NCBI RefSeq assembly: GCF_022288725.1 | Contig: NZ_JAKNTA010000009.1 | Span: 1-33,379, forward strand | DNA length: 33,379 nt | Origin: Kitasatospora sp. A2-31 | GTDB lineage: Bacteria; Actinomycetota; Actinomycetes; Streptomycetales; Streptomycetaceae | Direction: 5' to 3' | Part shown: one piece after another, positions 14,817 to 22,464 of the stretch | How positions within the stretch are numbered: position 1 is the first letter of the stretch | Layout of the letters: every line of letters begins with the position of its first letter | Program-made: the position numbers and the translations under genes | The notes under the pieces: model-generated | What the model was told of the DNA's origin: nothing | The model's input: the letters and a program-made list of their open reading frames with translations, nothing else | The model's database searches: none

Positions 14817-15533
14817 GTGTCGGTCCTTCTTGAGCACCCCGCAAACGTGGTCGCCTACCGTCCGACCAAGCCCACCGCCATGGTGGTCATCGCCGATCCC
14901 CGCGTCCGCAACACCGTCACCCGCCACCTCTGGGCGCTCGGCGTCCGGGACGTGATCGAGGTGTCCTCGATCGCCGAGGCCCGCCCCCGGGTCTCCACCC
15001 CGCGCGACATCTGCGTCGCCGACGTGCACCTGCCGGACGGCTCCGGGCTGACCATCCTGGCCGAGACCCGCGCCGCGGGCTGGCCCAACGGCCTGGCGCT
15101 CTCCGCCGCCGACGACATCGGCGCGGTGCGCAGCGCGCTGGCCGGCGGCGTCAAGGGCTACGTGGTCACCGGCACCCGCACCAACGTCGCCATGCCCGGC
15201 CGGCCCGGCCTGCCGCTCGGCACCGGCGGCCTGGCCGGCCGGATGCGCCGTCCCGGCATGCCGGGCGTGCCGGGTGCGGCCGGCGTGCCGGGCGCACCCG
15301 GAGCCCCCGGTGCGCCGGGCGCGCAGCAGGCCGCCTACCGGGAGCTCTCCGGCCGCGAGGTCGAGGTGCTGAGGCTGGTCGCCGAAGGGCAGTCGAACAA
15401 GGCCATCGGCGTCGCGATGGGACTGTCCGCACTCACCGTCAAGAGTCACCTCGCCCGCATCGCCCGCAAGCTGGGCACCGGGGACCGGGCCGGCATGGTC
15501 GCGGTCGCGCTGCGCACCGGCATCATCCACTGA
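14817..15533 (+). CDS. whiI: WhiI-type atypical response regulator
   Basis: A 238-residue response regulator with a receiver (about residues 20-125) and a C-terminal LuxR-type helix-turn-helix (about 176-238, GREVEVLRLVAEGQSNKAIG). WhiI of S. coelicolor forms a heterodimer with BldM to activate late sporulation genes, and lies beside rnd as here, so orthology is likely. In the receiver, D69 (VADVHLPDG) and a VKGY Lys are present, but the first of the two usual acidic residues is Ala (A26-D27), consistent with WhiI being an atypical regulator. A Gly-Pro linker with collagen-like PGAPGAPGAPG units joins the domains. The GTG at 14817 has AGGAGG 4 bases upstream; an upstream in-frame ATG lacks one. 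Confidence 0.86.
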   Translation: MSVLLEHPANVVAYRPTKPTAMVVIADPRVRNTVTRHLWALGVRDVIEVSSIAEARPRVSTPRDICVADVHLPDGSGLTILAETRAAGWPNGLALSAADDIGAVRSALAGGVKGYVVTGTRTNVAMPGRPGLPLGTGGLAGRMRRPGMPGVPGAAGVPGAPGAPGAPGAQQAAYRELSGREVEVLRLVAEGQSNKAIGVAMGLSALTVKSHLARIARKLGTGDRAGMVAVALRTGIIH

Positions 15534-15548
15534 TCACCCGGTAGGACC

Positions 15549-15592
15549 GCTGCGGCGGTCTTGGAGGAACGTTCCTTCAGGACCGCCGCAGC
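15549..15592 (+). terminator. whiI terminator hairpin
   Basis: A perfect 12-bp stem (GCTGCGGCGGTC at 15549-15560 with GACCGCCGCAGC at 15581-15592). The 20-base loop contains a second palindrome, GGAACGTTCC, extending the hairpin. It begins 16 bases after the whiI stop. Confidence 0.8.
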
Positions 15593-15691
15593 CGTCGTGT
15601 CCGACCCCGGTCGCGGCTGCGCGAGCGCAAGGGCATATGCGGACTCCCGGTCTGACCAGTCCGACAACACTCCCGGCCGCGAGGACCGTCG

Positions 15692-15704
15692 TACCCTTGG
15701 TGGG
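15692..15704 (+). promoter_or_regulatory. -10 element for leaderless rnd transcript
   Basis: TACCCT at 15692-15697 lies 6 bases before the GTG of rnd, which puts the expected transcription start at the start codon itself. No Shine-Dalgarno is present, so a leaderless mRNA is likely. No clear -35 is visible. Confidence 0.55.
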
Positions 15705-16957
15705 TGACCGACGCCGTAGCAGCCATCCCAGAAGAAGCAGCCCCGGTCCCGCTCCTCGAACCGAAGGAGGGGATCCCGCCGGTGGTGGCGGACGAGCGGG
15801 CGCTGGCCGCCGTCGTCGCCGCCTTCGCCGCGGGTACCGGACCGGTCGCCGTCGACGCCGAGCGGGCCTCCGGCTACCGCTACGGGCAGCGGGCGTACCT
15901 CATCCAGCTGCGCCGCGCGGGCGCCGGGACCGCGCTGATCGATCCGATCGCCTGCCCCGACCTGACCGCGCTGGGCGGGGCCCTGGCGGACACCGAGTGG
16001 GTCGTGCACGCGGCCACCCAGGACCTCCCCTGCCTCGCCGAGGTCGGCATGCGCCCGAAGCTGCTGTTCGACACCGAGCTGGCCGGCCGGATCGCCGGCT
16101 TCGCCCGGGTCGGCCTCGGGCCGATGACCGAGAGCGTGCTCGGGCTGAGCCTCGCCAAGGAGCACTCGGCGGTCGACTGGTCCACCCGGCCGCTGCCCGA
16201 GCCGTGGCTGCGCTACGCCGCTCTGGACGTCGAGGTGCTGGTCGAGCTGCGCGACGCACTCGAACAGGAGCTGGACGCCCAGGGCAAGCTCGGCTGGGCG
16301 ATGGAGGAGTTCGCCGCCATCGCCGCCGCGCCCCGCCCGGCGCCGCGCACCGACCCCTGGCGCCGTACCTCCCAGCTGCACAAGGTCCGCCGGCGCCGCC
16401 AGCTGGCCGTGGTGCGCGAGCTCTGGCTCGCCCGCGACCGGATGGCGCAGGAGCGCGACGTCTCGCCGGGCCGGGTGATCTCCGACGCCGCGATCGTCAA
16501 CGCCGCGCTGGCCATGCCGCTCAACCTCGCCGGACTGCAGGCCGTCCAGGGCTTCGGGCCGCGGGTGCACCGGCGGCAGCTGGAGCAGTGGCTGGCCGCC
16601 GTGCAGCGGGGCCGGGAGGTCCCGGAGAACCAGCTGCCGCCGGCCACCGCCGCGCACGACGGCCCGCCGCCGCCGCGCGCCTGGGCCGAGAAGGACCCGG
16701 TGGCGGCCGCCCGGCTGTCCGGGGCCCGGGCCGCGGTCACCGAGCTGGCCGAGGCCCACAACCTCCCGGCCGAGAACCTGATCACCCCGGACCTGGTCCG
16801 CCGCGTCTCGTGGGAGCCGCCGGCCGACCCGAGCGCCGCCAACGTGGCCGCCGCGCTGCGCCGGCTCGGCGCCCGGCAGTGGCAGGTCGCGCTGGTGGCC
16901 CCGGTGATCGCGGCGGCCTTCGCCAAGGCCGCGGCCCAGCCACCGCAGGCCGGCTGA
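15704..16957 (+). CDS. rnd: Ribonuclease D-like 3'-5' exonuclease
   Basis: A 417-residue DEDDy exonuclease of the RNase D family, which trims 3' ends of tRNA and other stable RNAs. The acidic catalytic set is visible: D51 and E53 (VAVDAE), D107 (HAATQDL), and Y171/D175 (RYAALDVEVL), with FDTELA between. The C-terminal half contains two HRDC-like helical regions (about residues 210-300 and 335-410) separated by a Pro-rich linker. The gene follows whiI after a terminator and has its own leaderless promoter. The same rnd, whiI and DUF3000 set is conserved in streptomycetes. Confidence 0.92.
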   Translation: MTDAVAAIPEEAAPVPLLEPKEGIPPVVADERALAAVVAAFAAGTGPVAVDAERASGYRYGQRAYLIQLRRAGAGTALIDPIACPDLTALGGALADTEWVVHAATQDLPCLAEVGMRPKLLFDTELAGRIAGFARVGLGPMTESVLGLSLAKEHSAVDWSTRPLPEPWLRYAALDVEVLVELRDALEQELDAQGKLGWAMEEFAAIAAAPRPAPRTDPWRRTSQLHKVRRRRQLAVVRELWLARDRMAQERDVSPGRVISDAAIVNAALAMPLNLAGLQAVQGFGPRVHRRQLEQWLAAVQRGREVPENQLPPATAAHDGPPPPRAWAEKDPVAAARLSGARAAVTELAEAHNLPAENLITPDLVRRVSWEPPADPSAANVAAALRRLGARQWQVALVAPVIAAAFAKAAAQPPQAG

Positions 16958-17030
16958 GGCCGCCCGGCGCCCCCGGGCAGCGGCCGCCACAGCACCGCCA
17001 CACCGCCGCCACCGTGCGGCCACAGCACAC

Positions 17031-17078
17031 CGAAGGGGATGTCGTCCGGGGACGGCATCCCCTTCGCCGTCCCCGGAC
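17031..17078 (+). terminator. rnd terminator with two alternative hairpins
   Basis: Two hairpins overlap. The first pairs CGAAGGGGAT (17031-17040) with ATCCCCTTCG (17057-17066). The second, stronger one pairs GTCCGGGGACGGC (17044-17056) with GCCGTCCCCGGAC (17066-17078). The loop of the first contains the left arm of the second, so they compete or form a pseudoknot. It probably ends the rnd transcript, 73 bases beyond its stop. Confidence 0.65.
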
Positions 17079-17090
17079 GCCGTCCCCGCG

Positions 17091-17183
17091 GACCTGCACA
17101 GGTCTCCTGGGGGGACGTGTCGGGGGACACATCCGCAGATCCGGCCGCCGGGCCTGGGCAGGTTGGTTACCGGCGGGTAGCAT
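17091..17183 (+). promoter_or_regulatory. Promoter/operator region of the fadA-fadB operon
   Basis: Within the 317-base gap between rnd and fadA, three dyads are visible after the terminator: GACCTG/CAGGTC (17091-17104), GTGTC/GACAC (17117-17130) and TTACCGGCGGGTAG (17167-17180), whose TACC and GGTA arms are palindromic. The last overlaps a possible TAGCAT -10 (17178-17183), about 90 bases before fadA, so a repressor bound there would block transcription. Confidence 0.45.
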
Positions 17184-17274
17184 GACCGTGAAGCGGCGCC
17201 GCTCACGTCCCGACTGCGACGGACGGCGGCAGCCTGCCCACCTCAACCTGTTGGTCCCTGGGAGGAGAGCCCCC

Positions 17275-18519
17275 GTGCCTCGTACCGCGAGGGACGTCGT
17301 CTTCGTCGATGGCGTCCGCACCCCGTTCGGCAAGGCCGGCCCGAAGGGCATCTACCACGAGACGCGCGCCGACGACCTCGTCGTCAAGTGCATCCGGGAG
17401 CTCGTGCGCCGTAACCCGAACCTGCCCGTCGAGCGGATCGACGAGGTCGCCATCGCGGCCACCACGCAGATCGGTGACCAGGGTCTGACCATCGGCCGCA
17501 CCGCGGCCCTGCTGTCCGGCCTGCCGAAGTCCGTTCCGGGCTACGCGATCGACCGCATGTGCGCCGGCGCGCTGACCGCCGTGACCACCACCGCCGGCGG
17601 CATCGCCTTCGGCGCGTACGACGTGGTCGTGGCCGGCGGTGTCGAGCACATGGGCCGCCACCCGATGGGCGAGGGCGTCGACCCGAACCCGCGCTTCGTC
17701 TCCGAGAAGCTCGTCGACGAGTCCGCCCTGTTCATGGGCATGACCGCGGAGAACCTGCACGACCGGTTCCCGCACATCACCAAGGAGCGCTGCGACGCCT
17801 ACGCCGTGCGCTCGCAGGAGAAGGCCGCCAAGGCCTACGCCAACGGCGACATCCAGCCGGACCTGGTGCCGATCTCGATCCGCAACACCAACCCCGAGGT
17901 CGGCGAGACCGGCTGGGGCCTGGCCACCGTGGACGAGCCGCTGCGCCCGGGCACCACGATGGAGTCCCTGGCCGGCCTGAAGACCCCGTTCCGCCCGCAC
18001 GGCAACATCACCGCGGGCAACTCGGCCGGTCTGAACGACGGTGCCACCGCCTCCCTGCTGGCCGCCGAGGACGTCGCCGAGGAGCTCGGCCTCCCGGTCA
18101 AGATGCGCCTGGTCTCGTACGCCTTCGCGGGCGTCGAGCCCGAGGTGATGGGCATCGGCCCGGTGCCGGCCACCGAGAAGGCGCTGGCCAAGGCCGGTCT
18201 GACCATCGACGACATCCAGGCCTTCGAGGTCAACGAGGCCTTCGCCGTCCAGGTGCTGGCCTTCCTCGACCACTACGGCATCGCGGACGACGACGAGCGG
18301 GTCAACCCGTTCGGCGGCGCGATCGCCTTCGGCCACCCGCTGGCCTCCTCCGGCGTGCGCCTGATGAACCAGCTGGCGCGCCGCTTCGAGCAGCGCCCGG
18401 ACGTCCGCTACGGCCTCACCACGATGTGCATCGGCTTCGGCATGGGCGGCACCATCATCTGGGAGAACCCCCACTGGAGCGGAGCGACCCAGCAGACCGA
18501 GCCCGAGGGCGGTAAGTGA
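17275..18519 (+). CDS. fadA: Acetyl-CoA C-acyltransferase (3-ketoacyl-CoA thiolase)
   Basis: A 414-residue thiolase that cleaves 3-ketoacyl-CoA with CoA to release acetyl-CoA in the last step of beta-oxidation. The nucleophilic Cys is C96 (DRMCAGAL), followed by GGVEHMG, the GNSAGLNDGA loop, the FGHPLASSG His motif and the C-terminal CIGFGMGG Cys. The GTG at 17275 has GGAGGA 8 bases upstream. It is cotranscribed with fadB, whose start is 2 bases beyond its stop (or overlaps it if a GTG at 18516 is used). Together they form the trifunctional complex of fatty-acid degradation. Confidence 0.95.
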   Translation: MPRTARDVVFVDGVRTPFGKAGPKGIYHETRADDLVVKCIRELVRRNPNLPVERIDEVAIAATTQIGDQGLTIGRTAALLSGLPKSVPGYAIDRMCAGALTAVTTTAGGIAFGAYDVVVAGGVEHMGRHPMGEGVDPNPRFVSEKLVDESALFMGMTAENLHDRFPHITKERCDAYAVRSQEKAAKAYANGDIQPDLVPISIRNTNPEVGETGWGLATVDEPLRPGTTMESLAGLKTPFRPHGNITAGNSAGLNDGATASLLAAEDVAEELGLPVKMRLVSYAFAGVEPEVMGIGPVPATEKALAKAGLTIDDIQAFEVNEAFAVQVLAFLDHYGIADDDERVNPFGGAIAFGHPLASSGVRLMNQLARRFEQRPDVRYGLTTMCIGFGMGGTIIWENPHWSGATQQTEPEGGK

Positions 18520-18521
18520 CC

Positions 18522-20651
18522 ATGAGCACCACGACCGAGCTGCTGACCCGTGGCGCCGAGCTGTTCCCCGGCGAGGTCGTCACCACCGCCCACGTCCGCC
18601 ACCTGGACCTGCCGCTGCAGGCCGGCAAGCTGGCGCTGATCACCCTGGACAACGGCTTCGACCACACCAAGCCGACCACCTTCGGCCCGGGCTCGCTGCT
18701 GAAGCTGGAGGCGGCGCTGGACCAGGTCGAGGCCGAGGCCGCCGAGGGCGGGATCGTCGGCGTCGCCATCACCGGCAAGCCGTTCATCTTCGCGGTCGGC
18801 GCCGACCTCAAGGGCGTCGAGCTGCTCAAGGAGCACGCGGACGCGCTGGCCATCGGCAAGGGCGGCCACGAGGTCTTCAAGCGGATCGCCGCGCTGCCGG
18901 TCCCGTCCTTCGCGTTCTACAACGGCGCGGCGATGGGCGGCGGCGTCGAGGTCGGCCTGCACTGCACCTACCGCACGGTCAGCGCGGGCGTTCCGGCCTT
19001 CTCGCTGCCGGAGGTCTTCCTGGGCCTCGTCCCCGGCTGGGGCGGCTGCACCATCCTGCCGAACCTGATCGGTCCGGCGAAGGCCGTCAAGGTCATCATC
19101 GAGAACTCGATGAGCCAGAACAAGCAGCTCAAGGGCAAGGACGTCTTCGAGCTCGGCATCGCCGACGCGATCTTCGAGCCGGCCGACTTCCTGGAGCAGT
19201 CGCTGCTCTGGGCCGCCAAGGTCCTCAAGGGCGACGTGGTCGTCGAGCGCGAGGAGATCGACCGCGGCAAGGCCTGGGACGACGCCGTCGCCTGGGGCCG
19301 CCTGGTCGCCGACGCCAAGGTGCACGGCGCCGCGCCGGCCGCCTACAAGGCGCTGGACATCATCGCCCAGGTCAAGGACGAGGACCTGCAGGCGGGCTTC
19401 GACGCCGAGGACGCGGCCCTGGCCGAGCTCATCATGGGCGGCGAGCTGCGCAGCGGCATCTACGCCTTCAACCTGGTGCAGCGCCGGGCCAAGAAGCCGT
19501 TCGGCGCCCCGGACAAGTCGCTGGCCCGCCCGGTCACCAAGGTCGGCGTCGTCGGCGCCGGTCTGATGGCCTCGCAGCTGGCGCTGCTGTTCGCCCGCCG
19601 CATGGAGGTGCCGGTGGTCCTCACCGACATCGACCAGGAGCGCATCGACAAGGGCGTCGGCTACGTCCACGCCGAGATCGACAAGCTGCTCGGCAAGGGC
19701 CGGATCGGCCAGGACAAGGCCAACCGCCTCAAGGGCCTGGTCACCGGCTCGCTCGACAAGGCCGTCGGCTTCGCGGACGCGGACTTCGTGATCGAGGCCG
19801 TGTTCGAGGAGATGGGCGTCAAGCAGACCGTCTTCGCCGACCTGGAGAACGTGGTCTCGCCGACCTGCGTGCTGGCGACCAACACCTCCTCCCTGTCGGT
19901 CACCGAGATGGCCTCGAAGCTGAAGCACCCCGAGCGGGTCGTCGGCTTCCACTTCTTCAACCCGGTCGCGATCCTGCCGCTGCTGGAGATCGTCCGCGGC
20001 GAGCAGACCGACGACGCCTCGCTGGCCACCGCCTTCGGCGTCTCGAAGAAGCTGAAGAAGACCGCGGTGCTGTGCAAGGACGCCCCGGCGTTCGTGGTGA
20101 ACCGGATCCTGACCCGCTTCATGGGTGAGATCCAGGGCATCATCGACGAGGGCACCCCGATCGCCACGGTCGAGAAGGGCGTCGAGCCGCTCGGCCTGCC
20201 GATGTCCCCGATCATGCTGCTGGAGCTGGTCGGTCCGGCCATCGCGCTGCACGTCTCGGAGACCCTGCACGGCGCCTTCCCGGAGCGGTTCACCGTCTCC
20301 GAGAACCTCGCCAAGGTGGTCAAGGCCGGCAAGCGCGGCTTCTACACCTGGGTCGACGGCAAGCAGGTGCTCGACCCCGAGGTGCTGGAGCTGCTCTCCT
20401 TCGGCGACAGCGTGCTGACCGAGGAGCAGGTCCTCGCGCGCGCTCTGGACGCCGTGGCGCAGGAGATCGGCCTGATGCTGGACGAGGGTGTCGTCGGCGA
20501 GGCCCAGGACATCGACCTCTGCATGATCACCGGTGCCGGCTGGCCCTTCCACCTGGGCGGGATCACCCCGTACCTGGACCGTGAGGGCGTCTCGGAGCGG
20601 GTGAACGGCAAGCGGTTCCTCGCCCCGGGTGTGGCCTCGGTGCCCGCCTAG
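18522..20651 (+). CDS. fadB: Bifunctional enoyl-CoA hydratase / 3-hydroxyacyl-CoA dehydrogenase
   Basis: A 709-residue FadB-type fusion. The N-terminal crotonase domain (about residues 20-300) carries both catalytic Glu residues, E143 (AMGGGVEVG) and E164 (LPEVFLG), and an oxyanion-hole GADLKG loop. The C-terminal dehydrogenase begins at about residue 340 with the NAD motif VGVVGAGLMASQ and contains the catalytic His in GFHFFNPV and a following LLEIV. It catalyses hydration of 2-enoyl-CoA and NAD-dependent oxidation of 3-hydroxyacyl-CoA. The ATG at 18522 was taken as the start; an in-frame GTG at 18516 would overlap the fadA stop. Confidence 0.95.
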   Translation: MSTTTELLTRGAELFPGEVVTTAHVRHLDLPLQAGKLALITLDNGFDHTKPTTFGPGSLLKLEAALDQVEAEAAEGGIVGVAITGKPFIFAVGADLKGVELLKEHADALAIGKGGHEVFKRIAALPVPSFAFYNGAAMGGGVEVGLHCTYRTVSAGVPAFSLPEVFLGLVPGWGGCTILPNLIGPAKAVKVIIENSMSQNKQLKGKDVFELGIADAIFEPADFLEQSLLWAAKVLKGDVVVEREEIDRGKAWDDAVAWGRLVADAKVHGAAPAAYKALDIIAQVKDEDLQAGFDAEDAALAELIMGGELRSGIYAFNLVQRRAKKPFGAPDKSLARPVTKVGVVGAGLMASQLALLFARRMEVPVVLTDIDQERIDKGVGYVHAEIDKLLGKGRIGQDKANRLKGLVTGSLDKAVGFADADFVIEAVFEEMGVKQTVFADLENVVSPTCVLATNTSSLSVTEMASKLKHPERVVGFHFFNPVAILPLLEIVRGEQTDDASLATAFGVSKKLKKTAVLCKDAPAFVVNRILTRFMGEIQGIIDEGTPIATVEKGVEPLGLPMSPIMLLELVGPAIALHVSETLHGAFPERFTVSENLAKVVKAGKRGFYTWVDGKQVLDPEVLELLSFGDSVLTEEQVLARALDAVAQEIGLMLDEGVVGEAQDIDLCMITGAGWPFHLGGITPYLDREGVSERVNGKRFLAPGVASVPA

Positions 20652-20666
20652 CAGTGGTACGGAAGG

Positions 20667-20694
20667 GCCCCGGTGACCTGATGGTCGCCGGGGC
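20667..20694 (+). terminator. fadAB terminator
   Basis: A 12-bp stem with one G-T pair (20667-20678 with 20683-20694) and a TGAT loop, followed by TCTTCT. It begins 15 bases after the fadB stop. Confidence 0.8.
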
Positions 20695-20765
20695 TCTTCT
20701 CGTGTCCGCGGGGGCGGCTGCCGGGCGTCCGTGCACGGGCGGCGCTCCTGTGCACCGGCGGCGGG

Positions 20766-20814
20766 CGCCCGGCGCCGGGCGGGCCACTGCGCCGCGTCGG
20801 GCCCCGGCGCCGGG
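20766..20814 (-). terminator. Paired palindromes after the glycosyltransferase gene
   Basis: Two copies of a CCCGGCGCCGGG palindrome (within 20766-20781 and at 20803-20814) lie just beyond the glycosyltransferase stop (20821) on the minus strand. They could pair internally or with each other, and probably end that transcript. Confidence 0.45.
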
Positions 20815-20820
20815 CGAGCC

Positions 20821-22338
20821 TCAGCGCTTGAGGCGGTAGACCACGGTGTCGGCGAAGACGCCGACCATCTCGTAGTGGGTGTCCAGCAGGTTCTCGATCT
20901 TCGGGATCTGGGTGGGCTGGTACGGCGCGAGGCCGGAGTCGTCCACGACCACCTCGGGCAGGCCGTTGTCGACCAGTTCCTTGTCGAAGGTCTGCCAGGC
21001 GTTGCTGACGCTGAACTGCTCGCCCACGTTGAGGCTGCCGTCCTTGCCGCCGCTGTAGTTGGTCAGGAAGCCCGCGGTCAGGTAGCGGGTGGCCGGCTTC
21101 CGGTCGGCCAGCCAGTACAGCTCGGGGTGCATGCCCCAGACCAGCACGGTGTCCTTGGGGGTGGTCTGCGCGGCGACCGCGGTGGCCACCTCGGTGGTCC
21201 GGTCCAGCCGCTCCCCCGGCCAGGCCAGCGCCAGCGTCCAGAAGGCCGTCGCGGCGACCGTGGTGTACACCAGGACGGGCTTCCAGCGGATCGCCGAGGT
21301 GGCCACCGCGCCCGTGCCCAGCAGCACCAGCGGCGGCATCAGCTGCAGGTAGTAGTGGCCGAAGAAGTGGAAGCCCACGCTGACCGCGACGGCCGAGGAG
21401 AGCAGCCAGACCCAGAGGTCGGTGCTGGAGCCGTGCTCCTCCCCGGCGACCGGCAGCGGCCGGTGCCGGTGCTTGAGCCAGAGCCGGCGGCCGACCGGCA
21501 GCAGGAAGCCCAGCCCGGCCGCGGCCAGGATCGCCGAGTTGCCCAGCGCCCGGCCGATCATCTGCAGCCAGGCGCCGCCGAAGGAGGCGTAGTCGCCGCT
21601 GCCGGTGACCACCCAGAACAGGAAGCCCTTGGGCTTGGTGAGGATCACCGCGACCAGCGCTATCGGCAGCGTGAACCCGAAGCCGATCTTGAACAGCGCC
21701 GGCGGCCAGCGCACGCCGCGCCGGCGGGCGTCCTGGAAGAGCATCCAGAGCACCGGCAGCAGCACCGCGCCGCCGGTCTGCTTGGTCAGCGAGCAGAGCG
21801 CCACCGCGATGCCCGCGGCCAGCCACCGGCGCCGCTCGGCGTACCGGAAGGCCGCCACCATGGCGGGCAGCATGAAGACCTCGAAGGTCGCCGCCTGGGT
21901 GTCCTCCGGCGAGAGCCCGATGGAGACCAGCAGGTAGAGCAGGCCCGCACCGGCGCCGGCCCGGTTCCCCCAGCGGCCGCGGGCGATCGAGGCCAGCAGG
22001 ATCGCGGTGACCAGGTGGGCGGCCACCGCCAGGGTGCGCAGCGGCCAGAGCGAGGCCGAGCCGAAGACCGCGAAGCAGGCCTGGTAGAGCCAGGGCAGCA
22101 GCGGCGGCTTCCGGTCGACCACGGTGTCGTACAGCACGCCGCCGTCGGCCAGCATCCGGGCCTGGGTGGCCAGGAAGCCCTCGTCGGGGCTCCAGACCGG
22201 GCGCACGAAGGACGGGATGTGGGTGACGAGCGCGACCAGGGCCAGCACCGGCACCAGCCTCGTCCAGTAACCCTGGCGGACGCGGTCGGGCAGGCGCTCG
22301 GCGAGCCCGGCGAGGCGGGGGCGGGTGGGGGTCGGCAC
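20821..22338 (-). CDS. GT39/GT83-type polytopic glycosyltransferase
   Basis: A 505-residue integral membrane protein of the ArnT/PMT type (GT-C fold), which transfers sugars from polyprenyl-phosphate donors outside the membrane. Early features are VWSPDEGFLATQARML with the acidic pair in the first external loop (DE) and TVVDRKPPLLPWLYQ; about ten hydrophobic segments follow, including GLGFLLPVG, AVSVGFHFFGHYYLQLMPPLVLL and LALAWPG. The C-terminal 130 residues form an external soluble domain. The acceptor is unknown; neighbours do not help. The GTG at 22338 has GGTAGG about 10 bases upstream, better than the TTG at 22347. Confidence 0.83.
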   Translation of the reverse strand: MPTPTRPRLAGLAERLPDRVRQGYWTRLVPVLALVALVTHIPSFVRPVWSPDEGFLATQARMLADGGVLYDTVVDRKPPLLPWLYQACFAVFGSASLWPLRTLAVAAHLVTAILLASIARGRWGNRAGAGAGLLYLLVSIGLSPEDTQAATFEVFMLPAMVAAFRYAERRRWLAAGIAVALCSLTKQTGGAVLLPVLWMLFQDARRRGVRWPPALFKIGFGFTLPIALVAVILTKPKGFLFWVVTGSGDYASFGGAWLQMIGRALGNSAILAAAGLGFLLPVGRRLWLKHRHRPLPVAGEEHGSSTDLWVWLLSSAVAVSVGFHFFGHYYLQLMPPLVLLGTGAVATSAIRWKPVLVYTTVAATAFWTLALAWPGERLDRTTEVATAVAAQTTPKDTVLVWGMHPELYWLADRKPATRYLTAGFLTNYSGGKDGSLNVGEQFSVSNAWQTFDKELVDNGLPEVVVDDSGLAPYQPTQIPKIENLLDTHYEMVGVFADTVVYRLKR

Positions 22339-22464
22339 GGATGACAACCTACCGGGCGGGATCGGCGCGGGCTGCGCCGGTCCCGCCTTTCGATGCGATT
22401 ATCAGCCCGTTCCCCCGGCAACTGTTGCCCAGTTGTCGAAAACGGCGGCGGTGGGCCGAACGGG

